A stretch of DNA of 64,000 nucleotides, taken from assembly GCA_032622095.1 (NCBI GenBank), contig CP136066.1:173165164-173229163 (forward strand), written 5' to 3'. The notes under the pieces were generated by a model. The model saw only the letters and a list, made by a program, of their open reading frames with translations, had not been told where the DNA came from and made no database searches. A program made the position numbers and the translations under genes. This DNA comes from Siphonodentalium dalli (lineage: Eukaryota; Mollusca; Scaphopoda; Gadilida; Siphonodentaliidae). Of the stretch, positions 1-11,121 are shown piece after piece; position 1 is the first letter of the stretch; every line of letters starts with the position of its first letter.

Positions 1-88
1 ACAAGCCATATTTCCGACTAAATCATGAAAAGTTACCCATAATTCTGCTGTGGTTAAGGAGTCGATTAATTAGGGCTTTACTGTAGCT
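1..88. mobile_element. Family A (mariner-like foldback), right half
   Basis: The window opens inside a copy: it holds the right arm from the ACAAGCCATATTTCCGACTA core to the terminal GGGCTTTACTGTA. The left arm is cut off by the window edge. Confidence 0.75.
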
Positions 89-470
89 AGAAGATTCTCA
101 TCCCTACTTCATATTAAAGCTCATGGGCTCTGTAGACCTCCTTTACTGCCTCTTCAGGCATGTTATTGTTATCACTAACACAAAACATAAATCAACAAAT
201 TGAAAAATCTTGGGGTGAAGGAGAAGGTCACTCTATCTTTTCGACCATCCCGGGCATGAACTACTCAATTCATTCTCACATGTTAATATCTATCATTTAA
301 TCGGCGTAATTTCAATAAGTTTCTATTCACCTAATACTTGCTACGAGTGCTTTTATATGATTTCCTATTCAAACAACCTGCATTTTGTTATATTTCAGAA
401 ATCCCGGAGTGGCTGTATGTGTATTATAATGCTAGTCACGAGCATGATCACAAACTTAAGGTCTGTATCT

Positions 471-636
471 TCAACCCTTTCAGTGCCAAGTCCGATTTTT
501 GTATCAACCCATATTTCCTTGATCATTTTTAGAGCTCTTTCCATCAATGTATCACATTATTATAATCAATAAATTTAAAAAATGATCAAGGAAATATGGG
601 TTGATACAAAAATCGGACTTGGCACTGAAACGGTTA
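471..636. mobile_element. PB3 foldback element, shortened
   Basis: The arms are CCCTTTCAGTGCCAAGTCCG and its complement. The inner part pairs around the AGAGCTCTTTCCATC region, but the left half is shortened compared with the 215-bp copies elsewhere. The right flank keeps TTAA, while the left reads TCAA, so one target copy is mutated. Confidence 0.7.
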
Positions 637-1056
637 AATAGCTCAATCGTTAACTCTTTGATTTGAATGGATACTCCCATTCAGTTTTAAAGTGTACATT
701 GGATTGTTCCATTCTTCATAATAACAGATGTTAAATTACTATAAGCAGTCGACAGGTACAGTAATTTCCTAAGTTTTCGACTCGCAAGTTGTGTTTTCTG
801 AAATGGTACAATCCGCATGGCTGGAATTTGTGGTAATGTTAGCTCAACGCTACGTTCTTTCAATCAGCGAAGTGCCTGGGGACTCACTTACCACTTACAT
901 AATATGTCTTAAATCCATTCACATACCACGTATATGTGTGAAATGGAAAGACATGCAGCATAAATGACATTCGATTCAACATTGCAACTACAACTTCAGG
1001 ATCAAATAAATTTTATCTATAACAAAATGGGAATATAACATGAAGAAATCATCAGA

Positions 1057-1255
1057 TACAGTAATGCCCTAAATAATCGACTCCTTAACCACAGCAGAAT
1101 TATGGGTAACTTTTCAGGATTTAGTCGGAAATATGGCTTGTTCTCCCCGAGAGCTTTCCGATGAATGACAACAAGCCATATTTCCGACTTAATCCTGAAA
1201 AGTTACCCATAATTCTTCTGTGGTTAAGGAGTCAATTACTTAAGGCATTACTGTA
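1057..1255. mobile_element. Family A (mariner-like foldback), near-complete
   Basis: Family A is a nearly perfect palindrome of ~200-260 bp with ends TACAGTAATGCCCTAAATAA and its complement. Each copy is bounded by TA, which fits a TA target duplication and a Tc1/mariner-type non-autonomous element. The core repeats GGAAATATGGCTTGTTGCC in both orientations. No transposase is encoded here or elsewhere in the window. This copy has a small deletion near the centre. Confidence 0.8.
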
Positions 1256-1397
1256 GAGACCAGACAAAATCTATAGTTTTATTTGTTATGAGCCTAAAAG
1301 GATGTTTGGTGACCAAATGTATGCATGTGTCTGAATTTGGTTGTCAATCGCATGACAACAGTCAGTGGTTTCTATGTACAGTGGACTGATTTTCAGG

Positions 1398-1465
1398 CCT
1401 CAAAATAAGGTGCCGGATATTGCATAATGAGGTTCTTGGAGGGTGAATTTAGTGAATCTACCCCG
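1398..1465. repeat. Family B fragment
   Basis: This is part of a family B arm (GGCCTCAAAATAAGGTGCCG, then the AATGAGG and GGGTGAATTTAGTGA motifs) lying just upstream of the Gln-rich exon. It shows that the open frame before 1542 is not coding. Confidence 0.6.
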
Positions 1466-1541
1466 CCCAGTACATTACACAACTCAACTAAGCAACCAGA
1501 CAAATGATCTGTTATTTATTTATTATGCCATTTTTTTCCAG

Positions 1542-2768
1542 TGGGATTTGTTCCGTCTCAACGAAACAGAACATTTTGACAATCTTCTGCAAAGGCTTTT
1601 CCGACAAGATGTTGAGAAAATTGTGGGTAGATACGAAACCTGCAGGACAACGTTGTGCTATGAAATAGATCGGCGGAAAAAAGAAATGTTTCTGCTGGAA
1701 CGGCAAATAATGGGTTCAATTCAGCAAGGCGGACAGCCTCCAACTATACTAAATCATGGTCAGCCATCATCACCTCTTATGCCTAGCAATCAGCCGGCTC
1801 ACTTTGTCATGCAGAATCCTTTACTAATGCAACATCAACTGCTGATCACTACGCCACATTCCTCGCAATTAGTTCCTAATCAGCTTCCAAGATTTCAGCC
1901 AAGACCGGTTACTCAAAACATAGTATCTCAAGGGGTGGCATCAAATCAGTTTCCGCACTATATGTTGGAACAAGTGCATAGTCAGGTTGCACAAACTAGT
2001 CAAGTACCGATAAGTCATGTTTCACCTGTTTTGAACAGACAACAGCAACCATTAGTCAGTACTGTACAGCCTGTGTCACAGCCAATGATTACTTCGCCGA
2101 TGACTGACAGAAAACTTATCCCTCCATCGCAGGTCGTGCCCGTCACCCAGTCAGTTGTGTCTTCTCAGTTACAACAAGTTATTCCTCAGATTGCACAATC
2201 GGTGCCTCATAATTCTCAACCGGCGGGCGTTTCTGTCGCACAGCCTGTGTTTGCTCATCAAGGGATTTCCGCTTCAAGTCTAGGACCTGGAAGTGCTGCT
2301 GGACCTCGGTCTGGTGTGATACAAAACAGATTGGCTCATCCTATGACGCCGCAAATTTCTCACCAAATTCCTAATTACTCACCTGTTAACAGACCACAAT
2401 CATATATAGCAACACCTATTTCTACACATATCAATGCGCCTATTTCTACGCAAATCAACATGCCTATTTCTACACAAATCAATGCGGAGAATGTCAGCGT
2501 TGGGCAAAATGTTTTGAGACAGCATCAGATGTTAACAAACTTTCCTCAGAATCAGTCACCACGCCCATCCATAGTCCAACATCCTCCACTCACCCCAGAG
2601 CAGCTTGCTACTCACAGATATCAGTTGTTGCAGCAACAGAAACAACAGAAGGTACAACAACCGCCACTGTCTCCAACACATAAGTCCAGTACTGTTCCGC
2701 AACAGAATAGTTCGGTGACTGACAGCCACCCTATGCCTCTTACTCAAAATATAATTACTAAAATTTAA
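1542..2768 (+). CDS. Terminal coding exon of an uncharacterised Gln/Pro/Ser-rich protein (5' part outside window)
   Basis: A pyrimidine-rich tract ending in TTTTTTTCCAG at 1532-1541 is a strong 3' splice site, and the frame stays open for 408 codons to the TAA at 2766-2768. The first ~55 residues (from WDLFRLNETEHF) look helical and charged, with a short RRKKEM basic patch. The rest is low complexity, rich in Q, P, S, V and I, as in many transcription co-factors, and is probably disordered. Near residues 292-315 three 8-residue repeats of the type PISTQINM come from three 24-bp DNA repeats (2417-2488). The open frame runs back to an ATG at 1443, but 1398-1465 is a family B fragment, so I treat everything before 1542 as intron. 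Upstream exons must lie left of the window. I do not recognise the family; nuclear regulatory function is only a guess from composition. Confidence 0.6.
   Translation, partial: WDLFRLNETEHFDNLLQRLFRQDVEKIVGRYETCRTTLCYEIDRRKKEMFLLERQIMGSIQQGGQPPTILNHGQPSSPLMPSNQPAHFVMQNPLLMQHQLLITTPHSSQLVPNQLPRFQPRPVTQNIVSQGVASNQFPHYMLEQVHSQVAQTSQVPISHVSPVLNRQQQPLVSTVQPVSQPMITSPMTDRKLIPPSQVVPVTQSVVSSQLQQVIPQIAQSVPHNSQPAGVSVAQPVFAHQGISASSLGPGSAAGPRSGVIQNRLAHPMTPQISHQIPNYSPVNRPQSYIATPISTHINAPISTQINMPISTQINAENVSVGQNVLRQHQMLTNFPQNQSPRPSIVQHPPLTPEQLATHRYQLLQQQKQQKVQQPPLSPTHKSSTVPQQNSSVTDSHPMPLTQNIITKI
2417..2488 (+). repeat. Three 24-bp in-frame repeats in the Gln-rich exon
   Basis: Three units starting CCTATTTCTAC lie head to tail and differ at a few bases. 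They encode PISTHINA, PISTQINM and PISTQINA, and look like a recent coding minisatellite. Confidence 0.8.
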
Positions 2769-2872
2769 TGTTTTTTTTATGCAGTAAAGTAGCAGGTGAG
2801 GCCACAAAAAATAAGTGTTATGTTTCTCAGACAAATTTGTTTTCTAAAGCAGCGGGCAGTCATGTTACTATT

Positions 2873-3361
2873 TTAAAGGCCCACTTAATTTTCGCGTCAC
2901 TAATTGTTTTTTTTTATAGTGACTTGATTTTCGGTTTTTATTAACAATCTATGCCATAAAATATGATTAAAATACTATAATTCATCACCATTTGAAATGT
3001 CTGTGTCTCAGAAGATGCCCATAGAGAAATGGAAAACAGCTGATATCATACAAAGATTCCCCCATTTTGTCTCCCAGAATGCAACAGCATTCAAACTAAA
3101 GATGTATTTTCAATGGAAGGGGAATAACTCTATATTTAAAATATTGAGTTATTCCCCTCCATTGAAAATAGTACACTTTTTACTACAATCTACATGTCAA
3201 AAACATGTCGGTAACTCAACAAAAACAACATGTTCACAGTTTATTACACCGGATAAGTTGATAATACAATGTTTTGGAGCTTCCTCTTTCAAATGGTATT
3301 TTATATGGCAAATATTTGATGTAATGTGATCTTGGGGTTCGAAAATTAAGTGGGCCTTTAA
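2873..3361. mobile_element. TT-F element, copy 1 (TTAA-flanked, 489 bp)
   Basis: The ends are TTAAAGGCCCACTTAATTTT and its complement, with TTAA at both edges as target site. Inside is a short palindrome around GGGGAATAACTC (~3118-3160). TTAA target duplication is known for piggyBac and Kolobok elements. It sits in the likely 3' UTR of the Gln-rich gene. Confidence 0.75.
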
Positions 3362-3443
3362 TATTTTATCCTAATTTCTGTATGGTTGTAGTTTTTAAAT
3401 AGGGTTATTGAGAAAGACTCCTAGAAGGGGCGGAAGCTCGTAG

Positions 3444-3449
3444 AATAAA
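3444..3449 (+). promoter_or_regulatory. Possible AATAAA signal for the Gln-rich gene
   Basis: AATAAA lies ~675 nt after the stop at 2768. If used, the 3' UTR would contain the whole TT-F element at 2873-3361. Confidence 0.25.
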
Positions 3450-3896
3450 ATTTCACAATAAGTCTATATAATAAAAGGTGTTACAATCTTATTTATATTA
3501 TCAATACCTGAGACAGCACATCATATACTTAACCAATAATTACCATTGCCAGTTTATATTTGGCTGTTTCCATCTAGGATGTGGTAATATCATCAAAAGC
3601 TGTTCATAATTAGGCTCAAATCGACTTGGGAATTTTCGCTGGGGAAACAGGTGTTTGAGAAACAGAATAATTTATTTTATTTGGCCTAATCTACAAGACT
3701 CAAATTAACCGTACTAATTACATAGTTTTTCTTACTTTCTGGGGATCAAATAAGTTTGATAAATAAATCATATATCCTTACATATTGATTATATACCTTT
3801 ATCATATTTAAATTCATGCAGTATTATTTTTCGCTCAGTTTTAAAATCGAGCACTTGGTGGTGACAAAACAATTTTTTTTTATGATTGCATTCAGT

Positions 3897-4113
3897 TACA
3901 GTAATGTCCTAAATAATTGACTCCTTAACAACAGCAGGATTATGGGTAATTTTTCAAGATTTAGTCGGAAATATGGCTTTTTGCCATTCATCGGAATGCT
4001 CTCAGTGAGAGCTTTCCAATGAATGGCAACAAGCCATATTTCCGACTAAATCCTGAAAAATTACCCATAATTCTGCTGTGGTTAGGGAGTCGATTATTTA
4101 GGGCAATACTGTA
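3897..4113. mobile_element. Family A foldback, full-length 217 bp
   Basis: Both arms are complete; the centre reads GGAATGCTCTCAGTGAGAGC and the element pairs end to end with only scattered mismatches. TA lies at both edges. Confidence 0.85.
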
Positions 4114-4252
4114 CACCATCAAGTAGATATCATCGAGGGAATATAGTTCTCACTATTCCACCTCAAGGCAGTCAATAGGTGTATTATGAAAGTCTGCAGG
4201 CTGGTAATGACTATAGCCCGGGCAATAGTTGGCTTGCCACAGTGCTCGCCTC

Positions 4253-4713
4253 CAAGTCTGAGTTTAGTGTGCCTGTCATTTGCAGAATGAGGTCCCCAGA
4301 GCGTGAATTCAGTGACACTATCCCACATAGCATGCTAGCATCACCAAATTCACCCTCTTGTGACCTCATTCTGCTTAGTCCTCATCTTCTCTGGAAAGTT
4401 TCTTTATTATAAAACTTCTATAGAAGCTTCTTCACATAGATTTTATTTCTTTTTTAGTTTAGTTTCTCTCTATATCTGAGATTGGCAGACGGCACATTGC
4501 ATAATCAAGGTTCCCAATGGGTGTACGTCACAATATTCACCATTTGGGAACTTCAATCTGAGTCTATGTCTCCCATAGCAGATGTGGCCATGCAGAATGA
4601 GGTCCCCAGAGGGTGAATTTGGTGATGCTAGCCCACTATGCGGGATATCATCACTAAATTCACCCTCTGGGGACCTCATTCTGCAAATGACAGGCACACT
4701 ATGTTCAAGCTTG
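4253..4713. repeat. Family B double-hairpin element, full copy
   Basis: Family B has long terminal inverted repeats that begin CAAG(C/T)CT(G/T)GA and reach the motif AATGAGGTCCCCAGAGGGTG. Each terminal repeat is itself a ~120-bp palindrome, so a full copy holds the motif four times, as two hairpins separated by a ~150-250 bp spacer. No clear target duplication was seen. This copy has the spacer variant with GGCAGACGGCACATTGCATA. Confidence 0.75.
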
Positions 4714-4837
4714 CTCACCTCGCACCAGCAGGCAGATCATACTATTTCCCTGGCAATAGTTCACTTGCTGAACAGTAGTCAAAACTATTCTTTGTTGCTC
4801 TTCGTCCAATCAAAAGACAGCATGAATCTGTGAACTC

Positions 4838-5880
4838 TTAAAGATGGTCTATCTCTTCCAATAACAAGTCTTATATAGTTTACTAGGTATAAAATAATAA
4901 ATATGAGTGGCAGATCCCGAAACGCTTGTATCAATTACTGGTAATCAGGGTTCGCGCTGCCGCTTGCCAAATTTGCCAATGGCAAAAATAATTCACATTT
5001 GGCAAAAAATATTTTCATTTGGCAAAAGTTTTGGCAAGTCACTTTTTAATTCCTCAAGAAAGTTGAAAAAATATTGGTCAATCAATATCATTCATTTCAG
5101 GAAACTCTTACAACATAATTATATTAGTTGTGTTTTATAAGGTTTCTAAAAAGTTAACACCTCTATTAAGATACAGTTAATCTCATAGCATTAGTACCGA
5201 TGGTGGAGGGATTACAAGTATTTAGTGGTAGTGTTTACATAGCTAATCCCCCTGTGATTTGCCCTTCTGATGAAGCAACCCTTCTACTATTGTATTGTTC
5301 GGTGATTGGCTTATTGTTATATGATACACCACAATAGAGATGCGAGTATAATTAATTATTAACTAACTGCTTTTCTATCGATATCAAAAGTCGTTCAAAC
5401 CACGAGTGTCGAAACATAAGACTTAAGGTTGCAGAAAATGATACTATCGAGGATAGCATTTGGCAAATGATAAAATAATTTGGCAAAAAATATTTTCATT
5501 TGGCAAAAGTAAATTTTGGTCCAGCGCGGACCCTGCTAGTAATATTGATTTTATTTATAATTCTCTAGTACAATAGATACGATCAATTTGGGACATTTAT
5601 GGCTCGCTGAGCGTAGCAAGCGGGAGAACTCTACCTCTATCTGAGTTCACGATCTGGTCTAAAACTAGTAACGAAAAAAGTCCCAATTGGTTATCGTATT
5701 ATCTAAGAAAACATTGATATAAAATCAATATTAATTGATAGAAGAATTTGTGGACAGGTGTCCATGACATGAATCCAGGTTGTAAAATAATAGATATGAG
5801 TCATGGACACCTGTCCAGAAATTCTTCTATCAATTAATATTGATTTTATATCAATAATGTATTTAGGAAGAGATAGACCA
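4838..5880. mobile_element. TT-M element, copy 1, interrupted by a hAT-like insertion
   Basis: The left end is TTAAAGATGGTCTATCTCTT; the matching right end (GGAAGAGATAGACCA) stops at 5880. Inner arms include TATAAAATAATAAATATGAG and TCTATCAATTAATATTGATT. The element is split by the insertion at 4946-5535. A perfect hairpin around CATGGACACCTGTCC (5750-5830) is internal. Confidence 0.7.
4946..5535. mobile_element. hAT-like non-autonomous element, 590 bp
   Basis: The ends are CAGGGTTCGCGCTG and CAGCGCGGACCCTG. They are flanked by 8-bp direct repeats CTGGTAAT (4938-4945) and CTAGTAAT (5536-5543), with one mismatch. Removing the element and one repeat restores the TT-M sequence seen uninterrupted at 39.9 kb and 53.7 kb. 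An inner motif ATTTGGCAAAA is repeated several times at both ends. No ORF of note. Confidence 0.85.
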
Positions 5881-6170
5881 ATTATAAGTATATAATAATT
5901 TGAATTAGTACGTTTAATTAGTGGGTTTAATTTGAGTTTTTTTTAGATTATGTGCCACTTTACAGTAAAAAATAGTGCTGCAATATTTCTAACATTTTAT
6001 TCACATTACCAGGTTGAGGAAAGATCGAATCGTCACAATTGGGACAACACTTTATTCGCGTGATGTTTTCTTTTCTGTAGCTAACTTGTGGGTGATCAAA
6101 TTGTATGTTAAAAAATATAACAATCCACACCATTTTTAAGAATCTCCTAAAAAGGAGGCATTTTTTAATG

Positions 6171-6661
6171 TTAACCCTTCCACGTCTGAATCTTCCTGAA
6201 ATTTTGCAAAAATCCTGTGCCAATGCATTGTCATATATGCGAGTCTCCCATTGGGAGCCTTGCATATATAAGAGAATATAAGAGGCCAAATCATATTTAC
6301 CTGGACCTTGTAACTTGTAAGCCAGTGTATTCTCTGATATATGCGAGCCTAATGTTGCACAGTGCAGCTCCCATTATGAAAGGGTTCCACTCTCTTTGTG
6401 ATTTTATCCAAGGAAGAAATAATAAATGCAATACTTCTCGCTCAACTGGATTAAGCTAGTGCCAAGCCTTTCATGATGGGAGCTGCACTGGTGCATCATT
6501 AAAGAGATTGCACTGGCTTACAAAGTCAAGGTAGATATTTTTAGGCCAATACATTATCTTGTATATGCGAGGCTCCCTATAGGCGACTCTCATTTATAAG
6601 AGAATGCATTGGCACAGGGTTTCTGCCAAATTTCAGGAAGCTCCAGTCATGAAAGGGTTAA
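6171..6661. mobile_element. PB1 foldback element, composite copy
   Basis: PB1 is bounded by TTAA and ends CCCTTTCATGACTGGAGC or close variants. It carries palindromes with the motif CTTATATATGCGAGTCTCCC. In this copy the middle (6350-6500) holds extra inward-facing PB1 ends around a short unrelated stretch, as if one copy had inserted into or recombined with another. Confidence 0.7.
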
Positions 6662-6925
6662 TAAACTTTTCGTTAAAAATATAATATTTTTTATCAAAAT
6701 GACATGCGTATATGCAGTGTAATAAAATTAGACCATGTTTCATTTCACTTACGAAAGATGAAATTAATGAAACGGAGTCTGGATATTTATCCGACTGGCG
6801 TATATGTAATGTCATTATTTACACTATCAACTGAATCGACCAATGTCGTATCAAATTCAAGGGAATATTATTATGATAATTGTTTGATCTGATTTGGTTG
6901 CTACAGTTTTACTTCAAACCTCTAT

Positions 6926-7142
6926 ATAGTAATGCTCTAAGTAATCGACTTCTTAACCACAGCAGAATTATGGGTGACTTTTCAGGATTTAGTCGGAAAT
7001 ATGGCTTGTTGCCATTCATCGGAAAGGTCTCGGGGAGAGCTTTCCGATGAATGGCAACAAGCCATATTTCCGACTAAATCCTGAAAAGTTACCCATAATT
7101 CTGCTGTGGTTACAAAGTCGATTACTTAGAGAATTACTGTAT
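6926..7142. mobile_element. Family A foldback, full-length
   Basis: Both arms and the central GCTCTC/GAGAGC-type turn are present, with TA at the edges. It abuts the E1 repeat at 7142. Confidence 0.8.
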
Positions 7143-7719
7143 ATAGAGGATCTACAACGAGTCCACAGTTTATAGCGTAATTTTCAAAACGAGTCCAGTA
7201 AATTAGGTCTGGTCCGAGCCTTTGGCGCGGTCCAGACCTAATTTACTGGACGATAAAGGCGCAGTCCAGACCTAATTTACTTGACGTGTTTTGTAAATTC
7301 TGCTATAAACTGGGGACGAGTTGTAGATTCTATTTATTACATGATCCAAAACCTAAAAAAAAAATGCTTAAATCAACAAATGTGACGCGAAACTAAAATC
7401 GGCTTCTATAAGGCATGCGATGATGTTTCACTTACGTAACTATGCATTGTTTAATTGCCCACTTAAAAAAATAGTCCCACATAAATAAAGACTCTTCGCT
7501 TATTTAATGGAGTATAATTAATTTCATAACTTGTCAAACTCTTCATTCATAACAGCCATAATATTTTGAGATGTAGCGTACGGAATGTAAACAGACGACA
7601 AATCAGAAGTCAAAGGTCACCTGGCACTATTTCCTGTTATTAAACGAATGTCTAATATCACAATTTATAGAATGGGTTTATTGAATGGATTAAGGGTAGG
7701 ATCGTGTAATAAAGAATAG
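7142..7719 (+). repeat. E1 repeat, inverted relative to E2
   Basis: A foldback part (7149-7332, arms with CAGTAAATTAGGTCTGG in opposite orientations) is followed by ~370 bp ending GGATCGTGTAATAAAGAATA. The same ~550 bp occurs in inverse orientation at 11931-12478. Confidence 0.7.
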
Positions 7720-7950
7720 TATCAATCATTGCGCTGAAATTCTCTCTCGACAAACATTCATTAATGTTAAATTAATTGTATTCTGTAATTCTGCTGTTAT
7801 TTTTCCTGGTAGGTTTGGTTTGTTAATTATCACGCTGATTGTTAGAAACTGTCCAAAATTAGTTTCATTAGAAAGCTTATTCAAAATGGACTCCATAATG
7901 CCAATTATTTGAGTTCAATAGCAAATGTTTAAATACAATTTCTTTGATGA

Positions 7951-8212
7951 TACAGTAATGCCCTAATTAATCGACTGCTTAACCACAGCAGAATTATGGG
8001 TAACTTTTCAGGATTTAGTCGGAAATATGGCTTGTTGCCATTCATCGGAAAGCTCTCCAGTTACCCATAATTCTGCTTGTTGCCATTCATCGGAAAGCTC
8101 TCGGGGAGAGCTTTCCGATGAATGGCAACAAGCCATATTTCCGACTAAATCCTGAAAAGTTACCCATAATTATGCTGTGGTTAAGCAGTCGATTAATTAG
8201 GGCATTACTGTA
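7951..8212. mobile_element. Family A foldback with internal duplication, 262 bp
   Basis: The ends are standard, but the centre has a second copy of TGCCATTCATCGGAAAGCTC after a stray CAGTTACCCATAATTCTGC. The palindrome was extended by internal template switching or repair. Confidence 0.8.
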
Positions 8213-8236
8213 TTTATGTCAACCATCAAACCCATG

Positions 8237-8620
8237 CAAGCCTTGAAATAGTGTGTCTATCATTTGCAGAATGAGGTCCACAGAGTGTCACCAAATTCAC
8301 CCTCTAGGAACTTCATTCTGCTTAGGCCTCAACTACTATGAGAGATCTAGGATCAGATTGAAGTCCCACAGTTGAAGTTGGTGACGTTCACGTGTTAGTC
8401 ACTTCGATTATGCATTTTATCTTCTGAACAGAAGGGAAAAAGTAACTAAAAACAATGTTAATTGAGACTATAGATACTTCCCAGATGATGAGGCCTAAGC
8501 AGAATGAGGTCCCCAGAGCGTGAATTTAGTGATCCTGGCCTGCTGTGCGGGGTAGCATCACTAAATTCACCTTCTAGGGACCTCATTCTGCAAATGACAG
8601 AAACACTATTTCAAAGCTTG
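8237..8620. repeat. Family B element, full copy with decayed left hairpin
   Basis: The outer repeats read CAAGCCTTGAAATAG and its complement. The left hairpin has lost its core (8280-8300), the right hairpin is intact, and the spacer is the GATCAGATTGAAG variant. Confidence 0.7.
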
Positions 8621-8693
8621 AACCTATTTTCGTACTGAACCGAAGCTCAACTCTCGGTGAAAGGGCTTCCTTTTTAAGGATGTACGCATAGTT

Positions 8694-8781
8694 GAGGTTG
8701 AGGTCACAGGATACCACCAACGCAATCTGAGCTAGGGGAGGTTGAGGTCACGGGATACCACCAACGCAGTCTGAGCTAGGC
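8694..8781. repeat. 44-bp tandem duplication
   Basis: Two adjacent units beginning GAGGTTGAGGTCAC differ at only two or three bases, so the duplication is recent. Confidence 0.8.
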
Positions 8782-8939
8782 GAGGTTGCCGCAGGTTTTG
8801 AATCTTGACATATTTTCAAGCTTGATCTGAGTTGAGGGACACCCCAGTGTGCCATTCGAACGGCCATTTTAATAATAAATTATAATTTGTTCGTTCACGT
8901 ATGAACAGTGAACACATCATACTGAGCAAGTGCTTCCAT

Positions 8940-9341
8940 CAAGCCTGAGTTTAGTGTACCTGTCATTTGCAGAATGAGGTCCCCAGAGGGTGAGTTTAGT
9001 GAGGCTATCCCGCATCCTGGGCTAGCATCACTAAATTCACCCTCTGGTGACCTCATTCTGCTTTGGCTTCATCTTCTCTGGAACGTTTTTTATTGTCAAA
9101 TTTCTATAGAAACTTCTTCACATAGATTCTATTTCTTTTTTAGTTTAGTTCTCTATACCCCCAAATTGGCAGACGACACATTGCATAATCGAGGTTCCCA
9201 ATGGGTGTACATCACAATATTCTCCATTTTGGAACTTCAACCTGAGTTTGTCTCCCATAGCAGATGAGGCCATGCAGAATGAGGTCCCCATAGGGTGAAT
9301 TTAGTGATGCTAGCCAGCTGTGCACACTAAACTCAGGCTTG
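8940..9341. repeat. Family B element, right hairpin truncated
   Basis: The left hairpin is complete with ends CAAGCCTGAGTTTAGTG. The right hairpin lost its inner arm after GATGCTAGCC, and the outer end CACTAAACTCAGGCTTG remains. The spacer matches the 4253 copy. Confidence 0.7.
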
Positions 9342-9489
9342 GCTTCCATAAATGTGATATATATTAATGTAGTCCAAGTAATGTTTACATTGTACCAGCA
9401 GTTACCTACCGACCCAGGTGAATGGCGATATTTTCCCGATTGCGCATTATAATAATTTTGTGCCATTTCAGACTCTCGAGTCTCACCTT

Positions 9490-9743
9490 TTAACCCTTCC
9501 ATGACTGGAACTTCCTGAAATTTTGGGAAAACCCTGTGCAAATGCATTCTCTTATGTATATGAGTCTCCCAGTGCATATATAAGAGAATACATTGGCCTA
9601 ACAATATTTACCTTGACCTTGTAAGCCAGTGCATTCTCTCATATATGCGAGGCTCCCTATGAGAGACTCGCATATATAAGAGAATGCACTCGCACATGAT
9701 CTTTAATGCTGCACCAGCACAGCTCCCACCATGAAAGGGTTAA
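9490..9743. mobile_element. PB1 foldback element
   Basis: TTAA lies at both edges and the ends are CCCTTCCATGACTGGA and CACCATGAAAGGG. Two hairpins with GCATATATAAGAGAATGC are separated by ACCTTGACCTTGTAAGCC. Confidence 0.8.
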
Positions 9744-9963
9744 ATTGTTCCTAAAATATTGTTTTGATTTTCAAGTGCTTTTAACAAATGTGATATATAT
9801 ATATTTATATTTTCTTCTTTATGTCTTCACTGAAGTGTGGTATTGGAAAAATCATGATATTGTGTGTCTTGATCAGAATAATTCTGAAACAAGAGGAGAA
9901 ATGCTATTTACTTGTCCAAGTTTCCTTGGACGTAAACCAGCTAGTGATATCAAGATATCAGCA

Positions 9964-10351
9964 ACCCTGTAAATAGTGTGTCTGTCATTTATAGAATGAG
10001 GTCCCCAGAGGGTGAATTTAGTGATGCTACCCCACAATATGAGCTAGCATCACCAAATTCACCCTCTGGAAATCTCATTATACTTAGGCCTCAATTGCTT
10101 TGGGAGACCTGGGATCAGAATGAAATTCCCCAGTTAAAGTTGGTGGAATATTGAAACTTCCCAGAGGGGAAAAAAAAATAACCAAAAACAATGTTAATTT
10201 TAGATTATAGATACTTCCCAGAAGACCAGGCTTGAGCAGATTGAGGTTCCCAGAGGGTGAATTTAGTGATGCTATCCTGCAGTGGGCTAGCTGCAGTGGG
10301 CTAGCTGGGGACCTCATTCTGCAAATGACAGACACACTATTTGCAGGCTTG
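9964..10351. repeat. Family B element, full copy
   Basis: The left hairpin is whole; the right hairpin has a tandem slip (GCAGTGGGCTAGCT twice) replacing its centre. The outer end is TATTTGCAGGCTTG. Confidence 0.7.
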
Positions 10352-10926
10352 GTGATATCGGTAGAGCGAGATCTATAGTTTACGTCCAGGACCCATTCAT
10401 ATAGTGTTCTATGTTTATGGTCATAATGATGTAGCATAATCTAACTTTCATGTTAAATTATACAGAGAATATTTCACATTATTTGGACTAACCTCAATTT
10501 GTTTACATTCACAACATAAATTATTCCGAGGTATAATCCACAACCTTCGGCTATCCGCAGTGATAATCGAACCTGTCAAGATAATAACAACATGCCGACA
10601 TGTGCAATATTAAGGCATTAAATTGTATGTGGTCACATATTACTGATTAGTTAAACATTAAGTCTTACAAAGGATGTCTCGTGATGTTTATGTAATTTCA
10701 AATTGTCAAATTACCAGGTATCTCTTTCTATCGAGGACCACGTGTATTCTATTTACACATTAAATTACCTTTTTCAATTGACTACTGGTGTGGAGTTCAG
10801 AACAGATATGTTTTCTATGGAATAAACCAGTTTATTGTCACAATTGCGATTTTTCATTACATTTATTGGTGGGTTTAGTTAAGTGAACGTGTCCGTCAAC
10901 AAAGCTTAAAGCCCAACATAGAATGC
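10352..10926. other. No recognised feature
   Basis: AT-rich sequence with no splice-bounded open frame and no repeat shared with the rest of the window. Confidence 0.5.
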
Positions 10927-11051
10927 TACAGTAATGCTCTAAATAATCGACTCCTTAACCACAGCAGAATTATGGGTAACTTTTCAGGATTTAGTCAGAA
11001 ATATGGCTTGTTGCCATTCATCGGAAAACTCTCGGGAAGAGCATTACTGTA
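10927..11051. mobile_element. Family A foldback, internally deleted
   Basis: The left arm is complete to GGAAAACTCTCGGGAAGAG and then jumps straight to the terminal GCATTACTGTA, removing most of the right arm. TA edges are kept. Confidence 0.8.
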
Positions 11052-11121
11052 TATGAATGGGTCTTGGATGTAAACTAGTATTTCCCTCTACTGATATCAC
11101 TAGCTAGTTACCAGTATTTTA

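Noticed and set aside
1443-1541. Start of the Gln-rich ORF at the ATG at 1443
   Set aside because: The segment overlaps a family B fragment and is followed by a strong acceptor at 1541, so it is probably intron.
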